Below, in pieces: positions 1-11,452 of a stretch of 64,000 bases of DNA. The notes under the pieces are model-generated. The model was not told the origin of the DNA. It worked only from the letters and a program-made list of their open reading frames with translations, and did not search any database. The DNA lies in NCBI GenBank assembly GCA_964017065.1, contig OZ024786.1, positions 15,424,637 to 15,488,636 of the forward strand, read 5' to 3'. The first letter of the stretch is position 1. Every line of letters begins with the position of its first letter. A program made the position numbers and the translations under genes. Source of the stretch: Haliclona indistincta (lineage: Eukaryota; Porifera; Demospongiae; Haplosclerida; Chalinidae).

Positions 1-291
1 TATCACTCATCATGACTCACACACACAGCTACTGAGTATGGTACAATAACATTAATACAAGAAGAAGAAGACACTAAAATAATAATAATAAGTCTGTTCT
101 GGGTTGTAAAATAAACCACTTTGTGTGAAGTAAAATTCATGAGCTCTAATAAAGAACAGCTAGACAGACAGACACACGGACTACACGCACTCACACACGA
201 TGACGAACCAAAATAGGGCTCAAGGCATCACTATGGAGAGAAAACACTGTCAAGCTGTTGCCATAGTAACAGCTAATATACTAACCAGGTG

Positions 292-2573
292 TTAGAATAG
301 TTTACGAGGCTCCCTTGGCTTCTTGTGCTCTACCTTGAGCCGTTTGTTACCGATCTGGAATCCATTGAGAGTGAGTATTGCCGTGGTAGCACACTGCGGG
401 TTGTCATAGCTTACAAACCCTGTACACAGACATGTCATGTTACCATGGTTACACAAATGTAGGACTCACCAAAACATTTGCTCTGTTGAGTGACTTTATC
501 AATGAATACCTTGGCACTCACAATATTACCATAAGGTGAGAACAGGGCGTAGAGGTCAGCATCGCTGTACTCCTGAGGGAGATGGTAGATGAACAGGTTA
601 CAGCCATCAGGCCCTTCTTTCTGAAGCTGTTGTTGAGATGGCGAGGCCAGCGGACTGAAGGGGCTACCACTATACTGAGGGTACTGTAGGCCATATTGGC
701 TCTGCAGTCCAGAATATCCATGGAGTGGACTGTAGAGAGAAAGACACATGAAGGACGCTCCAACTATGATGGCAACATAATGCATAATGAAAGACACATG
801 AAGGACGCTCCAACTATGATGGCAACATAATGCATAATGAAAGACACATGAAGGACGCTCCAACTATGATGGCAACATAATGCATAATGAAAGGCACATG
901 AAGGACGCTCCAACTATGATGGCAACATAATGCATAATGAGAGACACATGAAGGACGCTCCAACTATGATGGCAACATAATGCATAATGAAAGACACATG
1001 AGGGACGCTCCAACTATGATGGCAACATAATGCATAATGAAAGACACATGAAGGACGCTCCAACTATGATGGCAACATAATGCATAATGAAAGGCACATG
1101 AAGGACGCTCCAACTATGATGGCAACATAATGCATAATGAAAGACACATGAAGGACGCTCCAACTATGATGGCAACATAATGCATAATGAAAGACACATG
1201 AAGGACGCTCCAACTATGATGGCAACATAATGCATAATGAGAGACACATGAAGGACGATCCAACTATGATGGCAACATAATGCATAATGCCAAAACAATT
1301 GATCCGTAAAAACATTGATAAGCTAGTAACAATAGTGTTTGGTCAACGTGTGTGACAGCATGTTGGTTTAGACTACAGTAGATGAGCTATAACAAAACTC
1401 AGCAGTTATGTGTGTGTGCGTGTGTGTGTGAGTGTATGTGGGACCCCTGGTGGTTCAACTGGTAGAGTCTTGGGCTTATAACCCAGAGGACACCGGCCAA
1501 AGCAGGAGGAAAACAAACATCACAAGTACTCCAGCCCACCCATCTGTAAAACGGGTACCTGGTCTTGTACTGGGGAGCAAAGTACACTGGCTGTGTCTCA
1601 TTGACCACTAAAGGCGTCGGTGGGACTTAGGTGCCCACACCTGCAGTGAGAGACACAGTTGGTGTTCCTGCAAGTTCCTTGCCCGGCTCCAGGAGATTGC
1701 ACAGCACCGGCACACAGTACCTGCTTGGTGCACAGGCTTTGCCAGGTAACCGTGACCCTTGTGGCAGCTAGACACTTTGCTTCGCTTTTGCTTTGCTTTT
1801 GTGTGTATGTGTATGTGTATGTGTATATACCTGTGTAGTGGACTGTGTAAAGTGTCAGTTGACCCACTAAGTCCATTTGGTGATAGTCCTGATGACAATG
1901 GAGATATTCCAGATAGTGTTGATATTCCTGACGTCTGGCTAGTGTTGGCTGGCGACACAGATGAGGAATGGTTTGGAGAGGTAGGGGACAGTAACTGGTG
2001 AGAGCTAGGAGAGTAACTAGCAGCCGCCATCTGAGAGGAGAGGGTAGCTGCTGCTTGCTGCTGTAATAACTGAGACACAAGTTATGGCTACAATATGATG
2101 GCATTCTAGTTACCTGGGCATAAAGGAGTGAGTAGTTAGGTAGCATGGCGGCTGTTGCAGCAAAGGGACTAGCCACATTGAGATGAGAGAATTGCTGCAT
2201 CATCTTCTGCATGCGACGAGCTTGTCTCTCACGCTCTGTATCAGCGTACTTCACAACCAATGGCGACGACGCCCCCTATAATCATGTGACCTATCATGTG
2301 ACCTCATAGTGTAACAATGTAATATACCGGCATTATCTTGCTACCATGCATATCATTAATAGCCTGCTGGGCTTCTTGGCGAGTAGAGAACTTGACAAAG
2401 GCACACCCCTTGCTCCGCCCATCAACATCACGCAGTACAGTCACTTCTTCGATGGTACCAAACTGTTGAAACATTATATTGACATCTTCTTCCACAGCTG
2501 TCTTGCTCAGCATTCCAACAAATACTTTACGCAACTCTACAATACGAGAACATAGTCAATAAGGAACAACACA

Positions 2574-2639
<66 letters not shown>

Positions 2640-2825
2640 TCACTCACTCACACACACACACTCACTCAAACACTCACTCACTCACTCACTCACTCAAACA
2701 CTCACTCACTCACTCACCTGCACGCCCATCAGAGCCAGCGGGCTTCACTTGTAGAGGACGCTGCATCTAGAGAGAAAGAGGCAAATAGTGAGAGGGTGAA
2801 TAAGTGAGAGGGTGAATGAGTAAGT

Positions 2826-2860
<35 letters not shown>

Positions 2861-4011
2861 GGAGAGCAAGTGAGCGAATGCGTGGGTGAGTGTGTGTGTG
2901 TGAAGAGGTATAATCATTCTTACTCCAGGAAGTACAATCTTATCATGTAGCTCCAGTTGTGCTCGATCAGCACTTTCCTTATTCAAGAATGTAACAAATG
3001 CACAACCTATGATAGACAAGAATCACACAAGGTCATCGTGTGTGATGGTGATCATCGTGTGTGATGGTGATCATCGTGTGTGGTGATGGTCATTGTGTGT
3101 GATGGTGATCATTGTGTGTGATGGTGATCATCGTGTGTGGTGATGGTGATCATCGTGTGTGGTGATGGTGATCATTGTGTGTGATGGTGATCATCGTGTG
3201 TGATGGTGATCATCGTGTGTGGTGATGGTGATCATCGTGTGTGGTGATGGTGATCATCGTGTGTGGTGATGGTGATCATCGTGTGTGATGGTGATCATTG
3301 TGTGTGATGGTGATCATCGTGTGTGGTGATGGTGATCATCGTGTGTGGTGATGGTGATCATCGTGTGTGGTGATGGTGATCATTGTGTGTGATGGTGATC
3401 ATCGTGTGTGGTGATGGTCATCGTGTGTGATGGTGATCATCGTGTGTGATGGTGATCATCGTGTGTGGTGATGGTGATCATCGTGTGTGATGATGGTGAT
3501 CATCGTGTGTGATGGTGATCATCGTGTGTGATGGTGATCATCGTGTGTGGTGATGGTGATCATCGTGTGTGGTGATGGTGATCATCGTGTGTGATGGTGA
3601 TCATCGTGTGTGGTGATGGTGATCATCGTGTGTGGTGATGGTGATCATCGTGTGTGATGGTGATCATCGTGTGTGGTGATGGCGATCATCGTGTGTGGTG
3701 ATGGTGATCATGTGATCTAACGTACCTTTGTGAGTGCCATTCATTCTGTCTCTAAGTATTGTCAACTCATGGATCGCTCCATATTCCAATAAGTAAGGCT
3801 CTAAATCTTTTTCTTCAAAGGTTTTAGGGACCTGCCCAACGAACAGTTTGATTGTATCAGAGTTGTCAGGGTCCACTAGACTAGCCGGGCTGGCGGCCCC
3901 GGCGGCGGGGCTAGGATACTGGGCAGCACTGGGGAGTGTAGGAGGGCGAGGAGGAGGCTCAACCACAACTGAACAAGGAGGGAACTCTGTAGACCCACCC
4001 AGCCCTTCCAT
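292..4011 (-). CDS. CELF: CELF/Bruno-family RNA-binding protein (three RRMs)
   Basis: Eight coding exons on the minus strand: 3726-4011, 2924-3006, 2718-2766, 2328-2536, 2114-2275, 1831-2069, 470-729 and 292-419. All are bounded by GT-AG, sum to 1416 nt in frame, and give 471 aa. RRM1 lies at about 54-135 (RNP2 LFVGQV), RRM2 at about 141-220 (VFVGML, GCAFVKF), and RRM3 at about 386-462 (NLFIYHLP, ending [14 protein letters not shown] and a stop). The linker between RRM2 and RRM3 is rich in Ser, Gln and Pro. CELF proteins bind GU-rich RNA and control alternative splicing, translation and mRNA decay in nucleus and cytoplasm. Length and domain order match the family (human CELF1 is about 480-510 aa). 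Introns carry a 50-bp minisatellite, a SINE-like fragment and a GT-rich minisatellite. The start ATG at 4011 is the first before RRM1 that follows a plausible leader; an in-frame ATG at 4074 is possible. The next gene, ROPN1L, is divergent. Confidence 0.93.
741..1288. repeat. 50-bp intronic minisatellite, about 11 copies
   Basis: A 50-bp unit containing 'acatgaaggacgctccaac' is repeated head to tail about 11 times with one or two substitutions per copy. It fills most of the CELF intron between the exons at 470-729 and 1831-2069. Confidence 0.95.
1437..1780 (+). mobile_element. tRNA-derived SINE-like sequence
   Basis: A tRNA-like head at about 1440-1497 carries an A-box match (TGGTTCAACTGG) and an anticodon-arm-like hairpin (TTGGG..CCCAG). 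The same head is found on the other strand near 5250, but the following bodies differ. No clear B box is visible in this copy. It lies antisense inside a CELF intron. The 3' limit is uncertain. Confidence 0.5.
2571..2717. repeat. (CA)n followed by (CTCA)n microsatellite
   Basis: Pure CA dinucleotides from about 2575 pass into CTCA tetranucleotides that run directly into the CELF splice donor at 2717 (GTGAGTGAGTGAG on the transcript strand). The array therefore looks like an expansion of the donor motif. Confidence 0.9.
3020..3714. repeat. 19/22-bp GT-rich minisatellite in CELF intron 1
   Basis: About 33 copies alternate between a 19-bp unit (gtgtgtgatggtgatcatc) and a 22-bp unit with an extra gtg. 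Each unit contains the palindrome TGATCA. On the CELF transcript this reads as CA-rich sequence. It occupies nearly the whole intron between exons 3726-4011 and 2924-3006. Confidence 0.95.
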
Positions 4012-4476
4012 AGTCGGCCGGTGGGTTACAGGGACGGGGGAGACGCGCACACAGGACAACACAGACACAAGCAAGACGAGACGACACGAGTGAGTGTGTG
4101 TGAACCAGCCTTAGCACATCCTAGCGGCCGCCGACAAGAAGCGCCTCGCCGAGAGAGGAACAGGAAGAGAAGGAATGGTGTGGTCCAGCTCTGTTCATGG
4201 ACACACACACCCAACGCAGAGACCAGCAAGAGAGTGCAGAGGACGAGCCAGTCACATGCCAATGAATAATTCAACAGTCCGTGAATATCATTGTAGGCAA
4301 GTGAATGTCGTTAATCTTCTCATGAATATTCAACGATGACTGTTTGAAATTTCATCTAGCCCATAAACGGATTCAGTAATTTACGGAGCGCACACGCGCA
4401 ATTACAGTATTATACGGAGATATCCGGTTCTATACGACTCAAACGTGTCTTGTTGCTTGGCAACTGTAGTGCAGCA
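4012..4476. promoter_or_regulatory. Divergent intergenic region between CELF and ROPN1L
   Basis: This 465-bp gap separates two start codons on opposite strands, so it probably holds both promoters and leaders. The CELF-proximal half is GC-rich with CpGs; the ROPN1L-proximal half is AT-richer. No TATA box at a convincing distance was seen. Confidence 0.5.
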
Positions 4477-5053
4477 ATGGATCCCGAATCAGCAGGGCCC
4501 CTGTACTGCCGCGAGCAGATCAAGATCCCACCAGCGCTGCCCGATATATTGAAGGAGTTCACTAAGGCGGCAACCAGGACACAGCCAGTGGACACCATTG
4601 AATGGGCTGCTGCGTGAGTTTGACCACACCTACTCGCACCACCCACTGTGTGCCCTTCAGGTATTTTCAAGCACTTGCTGACGGAACTGTGCCTCCCGTG
4701 AAGGAGAGGGTGGAGATGAATATGGGCGGGGTCAGCCGAGGGTCGCTGGCTGTGCTGCATCGACAGGTAAGAATATGAATTAAGTGATGTCACACCTAGT
4801 ATAGTACCTAGCTTATTGAGCCACGCCCACAGCTATGCTCTCATAAGATGGTATCAGTGAAGGAATTACACAACAAATGGACCGGGATGGGTTTGGAGCA
4901 AGCCAAGCTGGAGGAATTACTGAGGTAGGTACCTCACACACACTAGTGTTTATAATAATCGTGTGGTTATAGTTTAGGTCGTATGGCAGACCAAGAGTCA
5001 CTCGAATGGATCAAGGTGTTAGCGCTGGGATGCACTCTGACTGCTAGAGTGAG

Positions 5054-5090
<37 letters not shown>

Positions 5091-5975
5091 CTACCATGGT
5101 TCTTACGTACTTCGGATGCTACTTCCGTCTCGATTGGGCCTAGCATGAAGAGCTTATCCACCGTACGGCCGGGGCTTGAGACCATGGCTGCACTGACTGG
5201 TGTCTCTGGGTTGTAAGCCCAAGACTCTACCAGTTGAACCACCAGGGCTCCCTCATACACACATACACACACACGCACACACACACGCACACACAAACAC
5301 ACACACACATGCACACACACACACACGCGCGCGCACACACAAGCATACATTAGCTTGTTGATATTACCATACAGCAGATCTACCCACCTCTGTTGATATT
5401 ACCCATACACAGATCTACCCACCTCTGTGCTTCTCCACAGGACCTGACGGATGCCATGAACACACTGTGCAGTATAGTAACCACTGATCCAGAGGGCGGG
5501 GCTAGTCGTATACCAATTGATATGTTTGATGGTGTGTATTCATTCCTAGCTAGTGTTGATGGAGACATCTCACAAGATCAGATTGATAGAGCAATGGCAT
5601 GGCTCAAGGCTGAGGCGTGAGTAATAACACACTCACACACTGCCGAGCTCTCTACATTCACACGCTTGCACACTCTCACACTCACTCTCACACACACTCA
5701 CTCACTCACTCACTCAGTCACACACTCACACACTCACTCACTCAGTCACACACTCACACACTCACTCACTCAGTCACACACTCTCACACACACTCACTCA
5801 GTCACACACTCACACATTCACACACACACACACACACGCTTGCATATACACTCACAATGTAAATTTAAAAATCAAATTATCTTCATATTTCCTCAGAGAG
5901 AGGTTTAATGGTACTATAGGTCCACGGGAGTTCCTTCACCCAACCTGCCCTTGTCTTAGTGTTACAAATCACTAA
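4477..5975 (+). CDS. ROPN1L: Ropporin-1-like protein (RIIa domain, flagellar)
   Basis: Six exons: 4477-4613, 4661-4766, 4833-4924, 4973-5048, 5441-5616 and 5897-5975. They total 666 nt and encode 221 aa (human ROPN1L 230 aa). The N-terminus carries the ropporin RIIa-type docking segment with the recognisable core IPPALPDILKEFTKAA followed by TRTQPVD. The rest (VPPVKERVEM, LHNKWTGMGL) also follows ropporin. Family members dock on A-kinase anchoring proteins and the radial spoke, and act in sperm and ciliary motility. The last exon is the weakest: reading through the donor after 5616 gives an immediate GCG-TGA stop, so intron retention would yield a slightly shorter protein ending at AEA. The gene converges on PCSK7, with 151 bp between the stop codons. 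Confidence 0.9.
5083..5253 (-). mobile_element. tRNA-derived SINE-like fragment
   Basis: Read on the minus strand, it begins GGGAGCCCTGGTGG and continues with the same tRNA-like head as at 1440, including A-box TGGTTCAACTGG. About 85 bp on lies a weak B-box-like GGTCTCAAGCCCC. The downstream body is unlike the 1440 copy. It is flanked by CA microsatellites inside a ROPN1L intron. Confidence 0.5.
5665..5855. repeat. (TCAC)n microsatellite in ROPN1L intron 5
   Basis: TCAC/CTCA tetranucleotides with interspersed CA pairs fill most of the 280-bp intron between exons ending at 5616 and starting at 5897. Confidence 0.85.
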
Positions 5976-6126
5976 TCTAGTATACTATAGTATACTATAG
6001 TATACTGACTACTATATTATTCTGACACATCAGCTCATAACCACATCACTTAACCACATTATCTCTTTTATAATAATTATAATTGATTGAATGATAAAGA
6101 TCGGACAGACATACACTAACAGCTGA

Positions 6127-9100
6127 TTACTTGTCGTCAGGTGGTTTGTGTGATTGACTATTGTTAGTTTCACTGCAATCACTCTCCTCTTCCTCTGTTC
6201 CACCCAGAGAGTCTCTCCTAGTGTCGCCTAGCAACAGAGCTATGTCCCCGCCCTCCTCGTCGTCCTTGCGGAGTCGTACAGCTGGTAGTTGTGAGTGGAA
6301 TCGCTTCCATTCAAAGCATCGCTTGAACAGCCTCATAATCACAATATAGAGCAGCAGGATGGTGACTACTATCACGGCAATGGCAGAGAGAGCTCGCAGG
6401 ATCTGAGAGTGAGAGATGATCACACGCATCATTGTCTCTTTCACTGACCTTGTTCCTTTTGTCGTGATCAACAAAGATGATTGGATTAAGGTCGTTAGGA
6501 TGAGGCGGGCACTCGACAGCTCCCTCACCACCTGATGATATAGCAGCAATAACAGCCCTGTGAGGGAGAGGGTGATGGTGTGATAGTAGTGATGGTGTGA
6601 GGTGCATACTGTCTTCGTTCAATGATCTTGCTGGTAGTCATGTTGCTGCCATGCAGTGTTAGTCGCCAGTTGACTAGTGTACCAGCGCCATCATTATGGC
6701 GTATTGTCAGTAGCCATGAACCCACTGGCACCTCGCCCCAGCATCTCACAGTAGTGAAGCTCCAGTCAGTTAGACCAGAAGAGGATCTAGACAAGAGAGG
6801 AAAGATTGACACCATCACACACACACATTCAAGGTGTGTCACATGGACTCTGCAAAGTGGATCGAATGCACATTCAATTTGGTTTGTTATCACATGAAAT
6901 CATGCGTTCAATCCACCTCTGGAGATAGATTGAAAGTGGATTGGAAGAGAATTGAGACTTTAGCACGTGGGTGCACGCTGTCGTGAGTAGACAAAAAGGC
7001 ACTTGGCAGACTAGTAAACCTTCGTAAAGGACATTTGAAGGCTGGGGAGAGCGCAGTGTAGCATTGGGATTCAATGCATATCAAAAGTGGATTCCATGTG
7101 AACGCACCGTCACACACAAACACTCACACACACACACACTTACACACACACACACTCACACACTCACACACACACACTCACTCACTCACACACACTCACA
7201 CATACTCACTTGTCGTGTTTGCGTGGTGTAGCTAGCTCAGATTGTGTGCCCGATGGACATGTTAAGTTGATGGCAAGATGGCCGCGATAAGAGTGAGCAA
7301 TGTTGACCTGTGTTCAATGCATCCATTAAGTCACTCACTCACACACTCACTCACTCACTCACTCATACACTCACTTTAACTGCTACATGCTCTAGTGTGT
7401 TGAGGTCTGGTGGTAGTTGTGATGATGTGAGGGTGAGTAGTGATGTTAAGGGCGTGTCAGTGGGTGGAGGGATATCAGTATCAACATGTTGTGTTGGACT
7501 GGTCCATGATACTTGGTCACTCAACAGCTTCCAGGTCTAGAGATCAATGACACAACAAATAAAGCACCAAGGTGCTGATGGCTCGCATGCATATTGAACA
7601 GCAACACTGCTTCAACAACACACAGTGACTCCAGCTATAATGCTATAACAGAACATGGCATGCAGCATTCATATATCACAAGCAGATGCTGCATTATGCA
7701 ATCAGAGACCAAACAGGTGTGACCACACGGTGTGGTTATTAAACTGGGCGTGCCTATGTCAGTACGCCAGTGAGTAGCTTGCTTCTTCGGACCTGCGCTG
7801 CTGCTATCCTGTAGTATAAGCTCCAGATTTCACAATAATGACAAGGAGCTGAACAAACCCATTCTATAATAGCCTACCTAATCCCATCAATGATCCCATC
7901 ATGGGTACTTACCTTGGCTGCCATAGTGAGCCTGTATGCGTCCAGTACTCCAAACCCATGAAGGTGTGAGTGGTTAAACCCCGCCCTATTCTCCACCCAC
8001 TGGGCATCCACAAAGTCAATCGGTAGTACGGTATAAACCACGAGGCTCTGTACATCACGCCATGTAAGGCATGGTCTATAATAAACACAATTATGTAATG
8101 TTACTATTAATAGCATCACTCTTATACCTGACTTGCAGTGCTAATGCTAGCACTCCGGCTGCCATGGGGGCAGCCGCTGAGGTGCCGCTGAATCCATCAG
8201 TGCAGTCAGCATTCTTGTTAATATCAGCCGTCACTATGTTACGATCGCCGCCACGGTTACCGTTGCTATAGGTCACCGCCAGCAGGGCGGCACACCTCTC
8301 AGCGTAGTAAGGTGCCTTGTCCTGCTCGTCCAGTGCTCCAATAGTGACGGTATAGATAGAGTTAGCGTAACCATCATAATTACAATTATCAGAACTCATT
8401 CCACCATTGCCCGAAGCAAAAACATATATGTTGCCGTAACCATAGCGACCCTCGCGTGCCCCTCGCTGGAACGCTAACTGTGCTAGCTGACCGGGTGCCT
8501 CTACTGTCATGCCATCATCAGTGGGACCCCAGCTATGAGGGAGGGAGGTACAGAGGGAGGAATAGGAGAGAGAGAGAGGGAGGAATAGGGGAGAGAGAGG
8601 GAGGTAGGTAGAGAGGGAGAGAGAGAGAGAGAGAGGGAGGTAGGTAGGTAGAGAGGGAGAGAGAGGGAGAGAGAGAGAGGGAGGTAGAGAGGGAGAGAGA
8701 GAGAGGGAGGTAGAGAGGGAGAGAGAGGGAGAGAGAGGGAGAGAGAGAGAGGGAGAGAGAAGGAGAGAGAGAGGGAGAGAGAGGGAGAGAGAGAGGGAGA
8801 GAGAGAGGGAGAGAGAGAGAGAGGGAGAGAGAGGGAGAGAGAGAGAGGGAGAGAGAGAGGGAGAGAGAGAGGGAGGTAGAGAGGGAGGAATAGGAGAGAG
8901 AGAGAGGGAGGAATAGGGGAGAGAGAGGGAGGTAGGTAGAGAGGGAGAGAGAGAGAGAGAAGGAGGTAGGTAGGTAGGTAGAGAGGGAGAGAGAGAGGGG
9001 GAGGTAGAGAGGGAGGAATAGGAGAGAGAGAGAGAGAGGGAGGAATAGGGGAGAGAGAGGGAGGTAGGTAGAGAGGGAGAGAGAGGGAGAGAGAGAGAGG

Positions 9101-11036
9101 GAGGTAGGTAGGTAGAGAGGGAGAGAGAGGGAGAGGGAGAGAGAGAGGGAGGTAGAGAGGGAGAGAGAGGGAGAGAGAGAGGGAGAGAGAAGGAGAGAGA
9201 GGGAGAGAGAGGGAGAGAGAGAGGGAGAGAGAGAGAGAGGGAGAGAGAGGGAGAGAGAGGGAGAGAGAGAGGGAGAGAGAGGGAGAGAGAGAGGGAGGTA
9301 GAGAGGGAGGAATAGGAGAGAGAGAGAGAGAGGAATAGGGGAGAGAGAGGGAGGTAGAGAGGGAGAGAGAGGGAGGTAGGTAGAGAGAGAGAGAGAGGGA
9401 GAGAGAGAGGGAGAGAGAGAGGGAGGTAGAGAGGGGGATTTACTACCTAATTCAAAGCAACAAACCTGCAGCTGTATATGTGATTGATATGTGGTTCATA
9501 GGTTAGTGACTTTGCCTCGAGTAGGTCAGTGATCGTACCGTCCAACATACGAATACCGCTGACCTGACCTCTGTAAGCCACACCCACTCCACACAGGTTG
9601 TTATCGGCGATAGCGGCGACCAGCCCGGCACACTTGGTGCCGTGTGTGTTGGACAGCACTGTCAGGTCAGGGGTGGGGTCAGCATCCTCCCCATTGAAGT
9701 CATAGCTACCATCAGCATTCTGTAATAATGACATCATTGTAATTACATAGTACGTCATCTTTCACCAATCGGATTGCTCTATTCTAGGGCATTAATGTAG
9801 GCACGTCATCTATAGCAACGCGCAAAGACGCAGACATCTATTTTGTATTATTCTATTTGCTGTGTGATAAACTATTATATTAAGCCATTTATTGCCCGAC
9901 ACAACTCGGGCATTAAATTACATTAACGACCGCGGGAAAGTCGATCACCCACGTATAGTCTCGGGAAACCGACTTTTCCGCGGTCGTTAATCTCGGTTAA
10001 TGTCAATAACTAACATAAATTTTAACTGGAAATTTTTCATGTTTTGTGAAGATGACCAAATTTTGAAAATTTATGGGATTTTGTTGAAAATGCGAATACA
10101 CAAACACTTGATTTGAGAGCATTCATGATGATGTGAACAATTCACATACAAAATAATTGCCAGCTAATAGTGAACTCACAAAGTTGAGTTGTAACTCAGG
10201 ATTCATGTACTCTAAACCTGAGAGAGAATAAAGGAGAGTGAGTGAGTGAGTGAGTGAGTGAGTTAGTGAGTGAGTGAGTTAGTGAGTGAGTGAGTTAGTG
10301 AGTGAGTGAGTTAGTGAGTGAGTGAATGAGTGAGTGAGTGAGTGAATGAGTGAGTGAGTTAGTGAATGAGTGAGTGAGTTAGTGAATGAGTGAGTTAGTG
10401 AATTGAATGAGTGAGCGAATAAGTGAGTGAGTGAATGATCATGAGCGAATGAGTGAGTGAATGGTCTCTAATGACTTACCATCATCTACTACAGCAACGA
10501 CCACGCCCACTCCTGTTATATTAGCCGCCCATGCACCAGTTACATTGATATCGTGTCCCGGCTCACGAGCATTAATCTATAGAACAGCACATGTCATGAA
10601 TGTAGAGGAGAGGGTTACTGACCAAGTGCCACTGGTTCTTAAAGCACGGGTCATTAAACATGGATGGCTCTGTCTTCTTCCTGCGTTGCCTGACCAGTGG
10701 TGTCTGCAGTCTAGCTGTCTTCACATGAGGGTGCTGCTCTAAAACAGCGTGAGCATGCTCCATGGCGGCCTTTGTGGAGCCCAGCCTGTCCGCCATCACC
10801 TGGTGAGCGCACTGGGACAGCCTGTACTCGTGTACGTGAGAGAGAAGACCGCTGATAGTCCCATGATGGGATAGGCCCGTGTCCATAGCTACAACACCGT
10901 CCTGGCCATTCTGGTGTAGCTCTACTGCCCAGACCAGAGGAGAGAGAGAGGAGCACTCGTCGCTACTGGTGAGCGACACTGTCGAGGCACACAGACACGC
11001 AGTAACCACAAGAACAACACTAGTGGTGGTCGCCAT
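6127..11036 (-). CDS. PCSK7: PCSK7-like proprotein convertase (membrane-bound subtilase)
   Basis: Eleven exons: 10623-11036, 10480-10576, 10180-10217, 9466-9719, 8128-8532, 7913-8075, 7375-7536, 7210-7307, 6610-6786, 6449-6557 and 6127-6402. They total 2193 nt and give 730 aa (human PCSK7 785 aa). In order: hydrophobic signal peptide (about 1-20), prodomain ending in basic RQRRKK (116-121), S8 peptidase domain, P domain ([12 protein letters not shown]), one transmembrane helix and an acidic cytoplasmic tail. The catalytic set is visible: Asp in VVDDG (~169), His in NTHGTKC (~209), oxyanion Asn in FASGNGG (~310), Ser in GTSAAAP (~386). PCSK7-type traits are the closeness to that paralogue around [10 protein letters not shown] and [10 protein letters not shown], and the membrane anchor. 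Such enzymes cleave precursors after basic residues in the secretory pathway. The start at 11036 is preferred because the in-frame ATG at 11090 would precede the signal peptide and lie inside the first NATD1 exon on the other strand. Confidence 0.93.
7556..7765 (+). mobile_element. Short MITE-like copy of a family also at 54.7 and 61.3 kb
   Basis: The block from 'gcaccaaggtgctgatgg' through 'ttatgcaatcagagacca' to 'actgggcgtgcct' matches the same landmarks in the same order near 61,275-61,460. It also matches in reverse near 54,750-54,960. It lies in the PCSK7 intron between exons 7913-8075 and 7375-7536. The exact ends were not resolved. Confidence 0.5.
8536..9436. repeat. 900-bp polypurine (GAGAGGGA)n tract
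   Basis: Almost every base is A or G on the plus strand, with short agagagag and gggagaga units and larger segments (e.g. around 'gaggaataggagagag') repeated three times. It fills the PCSK7 intron between exons 9466-9719 and 8128-8532, so the transcript carries a 900-nt polypyrimidine run that ends close to the acceptor. Confidence 0.95.
9920..9996. repeat. Foldback sequence with 22-bp arms
   Basis: The arm at 9922-9943 (ATTAACGACCGCGGGAAAG...) is the reverse complement of 9970-9991 with one mismatch, around a 26-bp loop. It is a compact hairpin or small MITE in a PCSK7 intron. Confidence 0.75.
10230..10460. repeat. (GAGT)n microsatellite
   Basis: GAGT tetranucleotides with ttagtgag variants every few units lie in the 262-bp PCSK7 intron between exons 10480-10576 and 10180-10217. 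On the transcript strand this reads (ACTC)n. Confidence 0.9.
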
Positions 11037-11072
11037 TATTACACAATAATAATAACTGGGCGTGGTCTTAAG

Positions 11073-11452
11073 ATGGCGGCGGTTCAGCATTTGCCTGAGT
11101 CCAGTGTGTTCAGGATTGATCTACCTGATGGTGAGTGACTCCATGTTGTATCATGATGATGCAGTGGTTACAGGTGAAGAGGCTGTACTGCAGTACAGGG
11201 TTGATAATGGCGGTATATGGGACATGTACCACACAGAGGTACCGTCCAGCCAGAGAGGCAAGGGACTAGGAGCTGTGCTAGCTCAGGTACTGTACCAGCT
11301 AAGTTGAGTATTCGGGCTACCTCTCTCTCTTTCTCTCTCAGGCTGCTCTATCTTATGTGCGCTCACACCATCTCAAAGCTCGTCTATCTTGCTCATATCT
11401 CTCTCACTACGTCTCTAAGCATCCTGAATACAACGAAATTGTTACTCAATGA
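11073..11452 (+). CDS. NATD1: NATD1-like small GNAT-fold acetyltransferase
   Basis: Three exons: 11073-11130, 11174-11286 and 11342-11452; 282 nt, 93 aa. The protein is a minimal GNAT fold matching the NATD1 (GTLF3B) family. The block MYHTEVPSSQRGKGLG holds the acetyl-CoA pyrophosphate-binding R-G-x-G signature, followed by ALSYVRSHHLKARLSCSY, as in the vertebrate protein (about 113 aa). The substrate is not known for the family. The start codon is 36 bp from the divergent PCSK7 start, so the two genes probably share a bidirectional promoter. Parkin begins 109 bp downstream on the same strand. Confidence 0.88.

Noticed and set aside
4021..4274. Overlapping 82-codon frames on both strands upstream of CELF
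   Set aside because: They lie in the GC-rich leader/promoter region, have no domain, and their codon use looks non-coding.
11037..11090. Upstream ATG for the PCSK7-like gene
   Set aside because: It would bury the signal peptide behind 18 extra residues and lies inside NATD1 exon 1 on the other strand.
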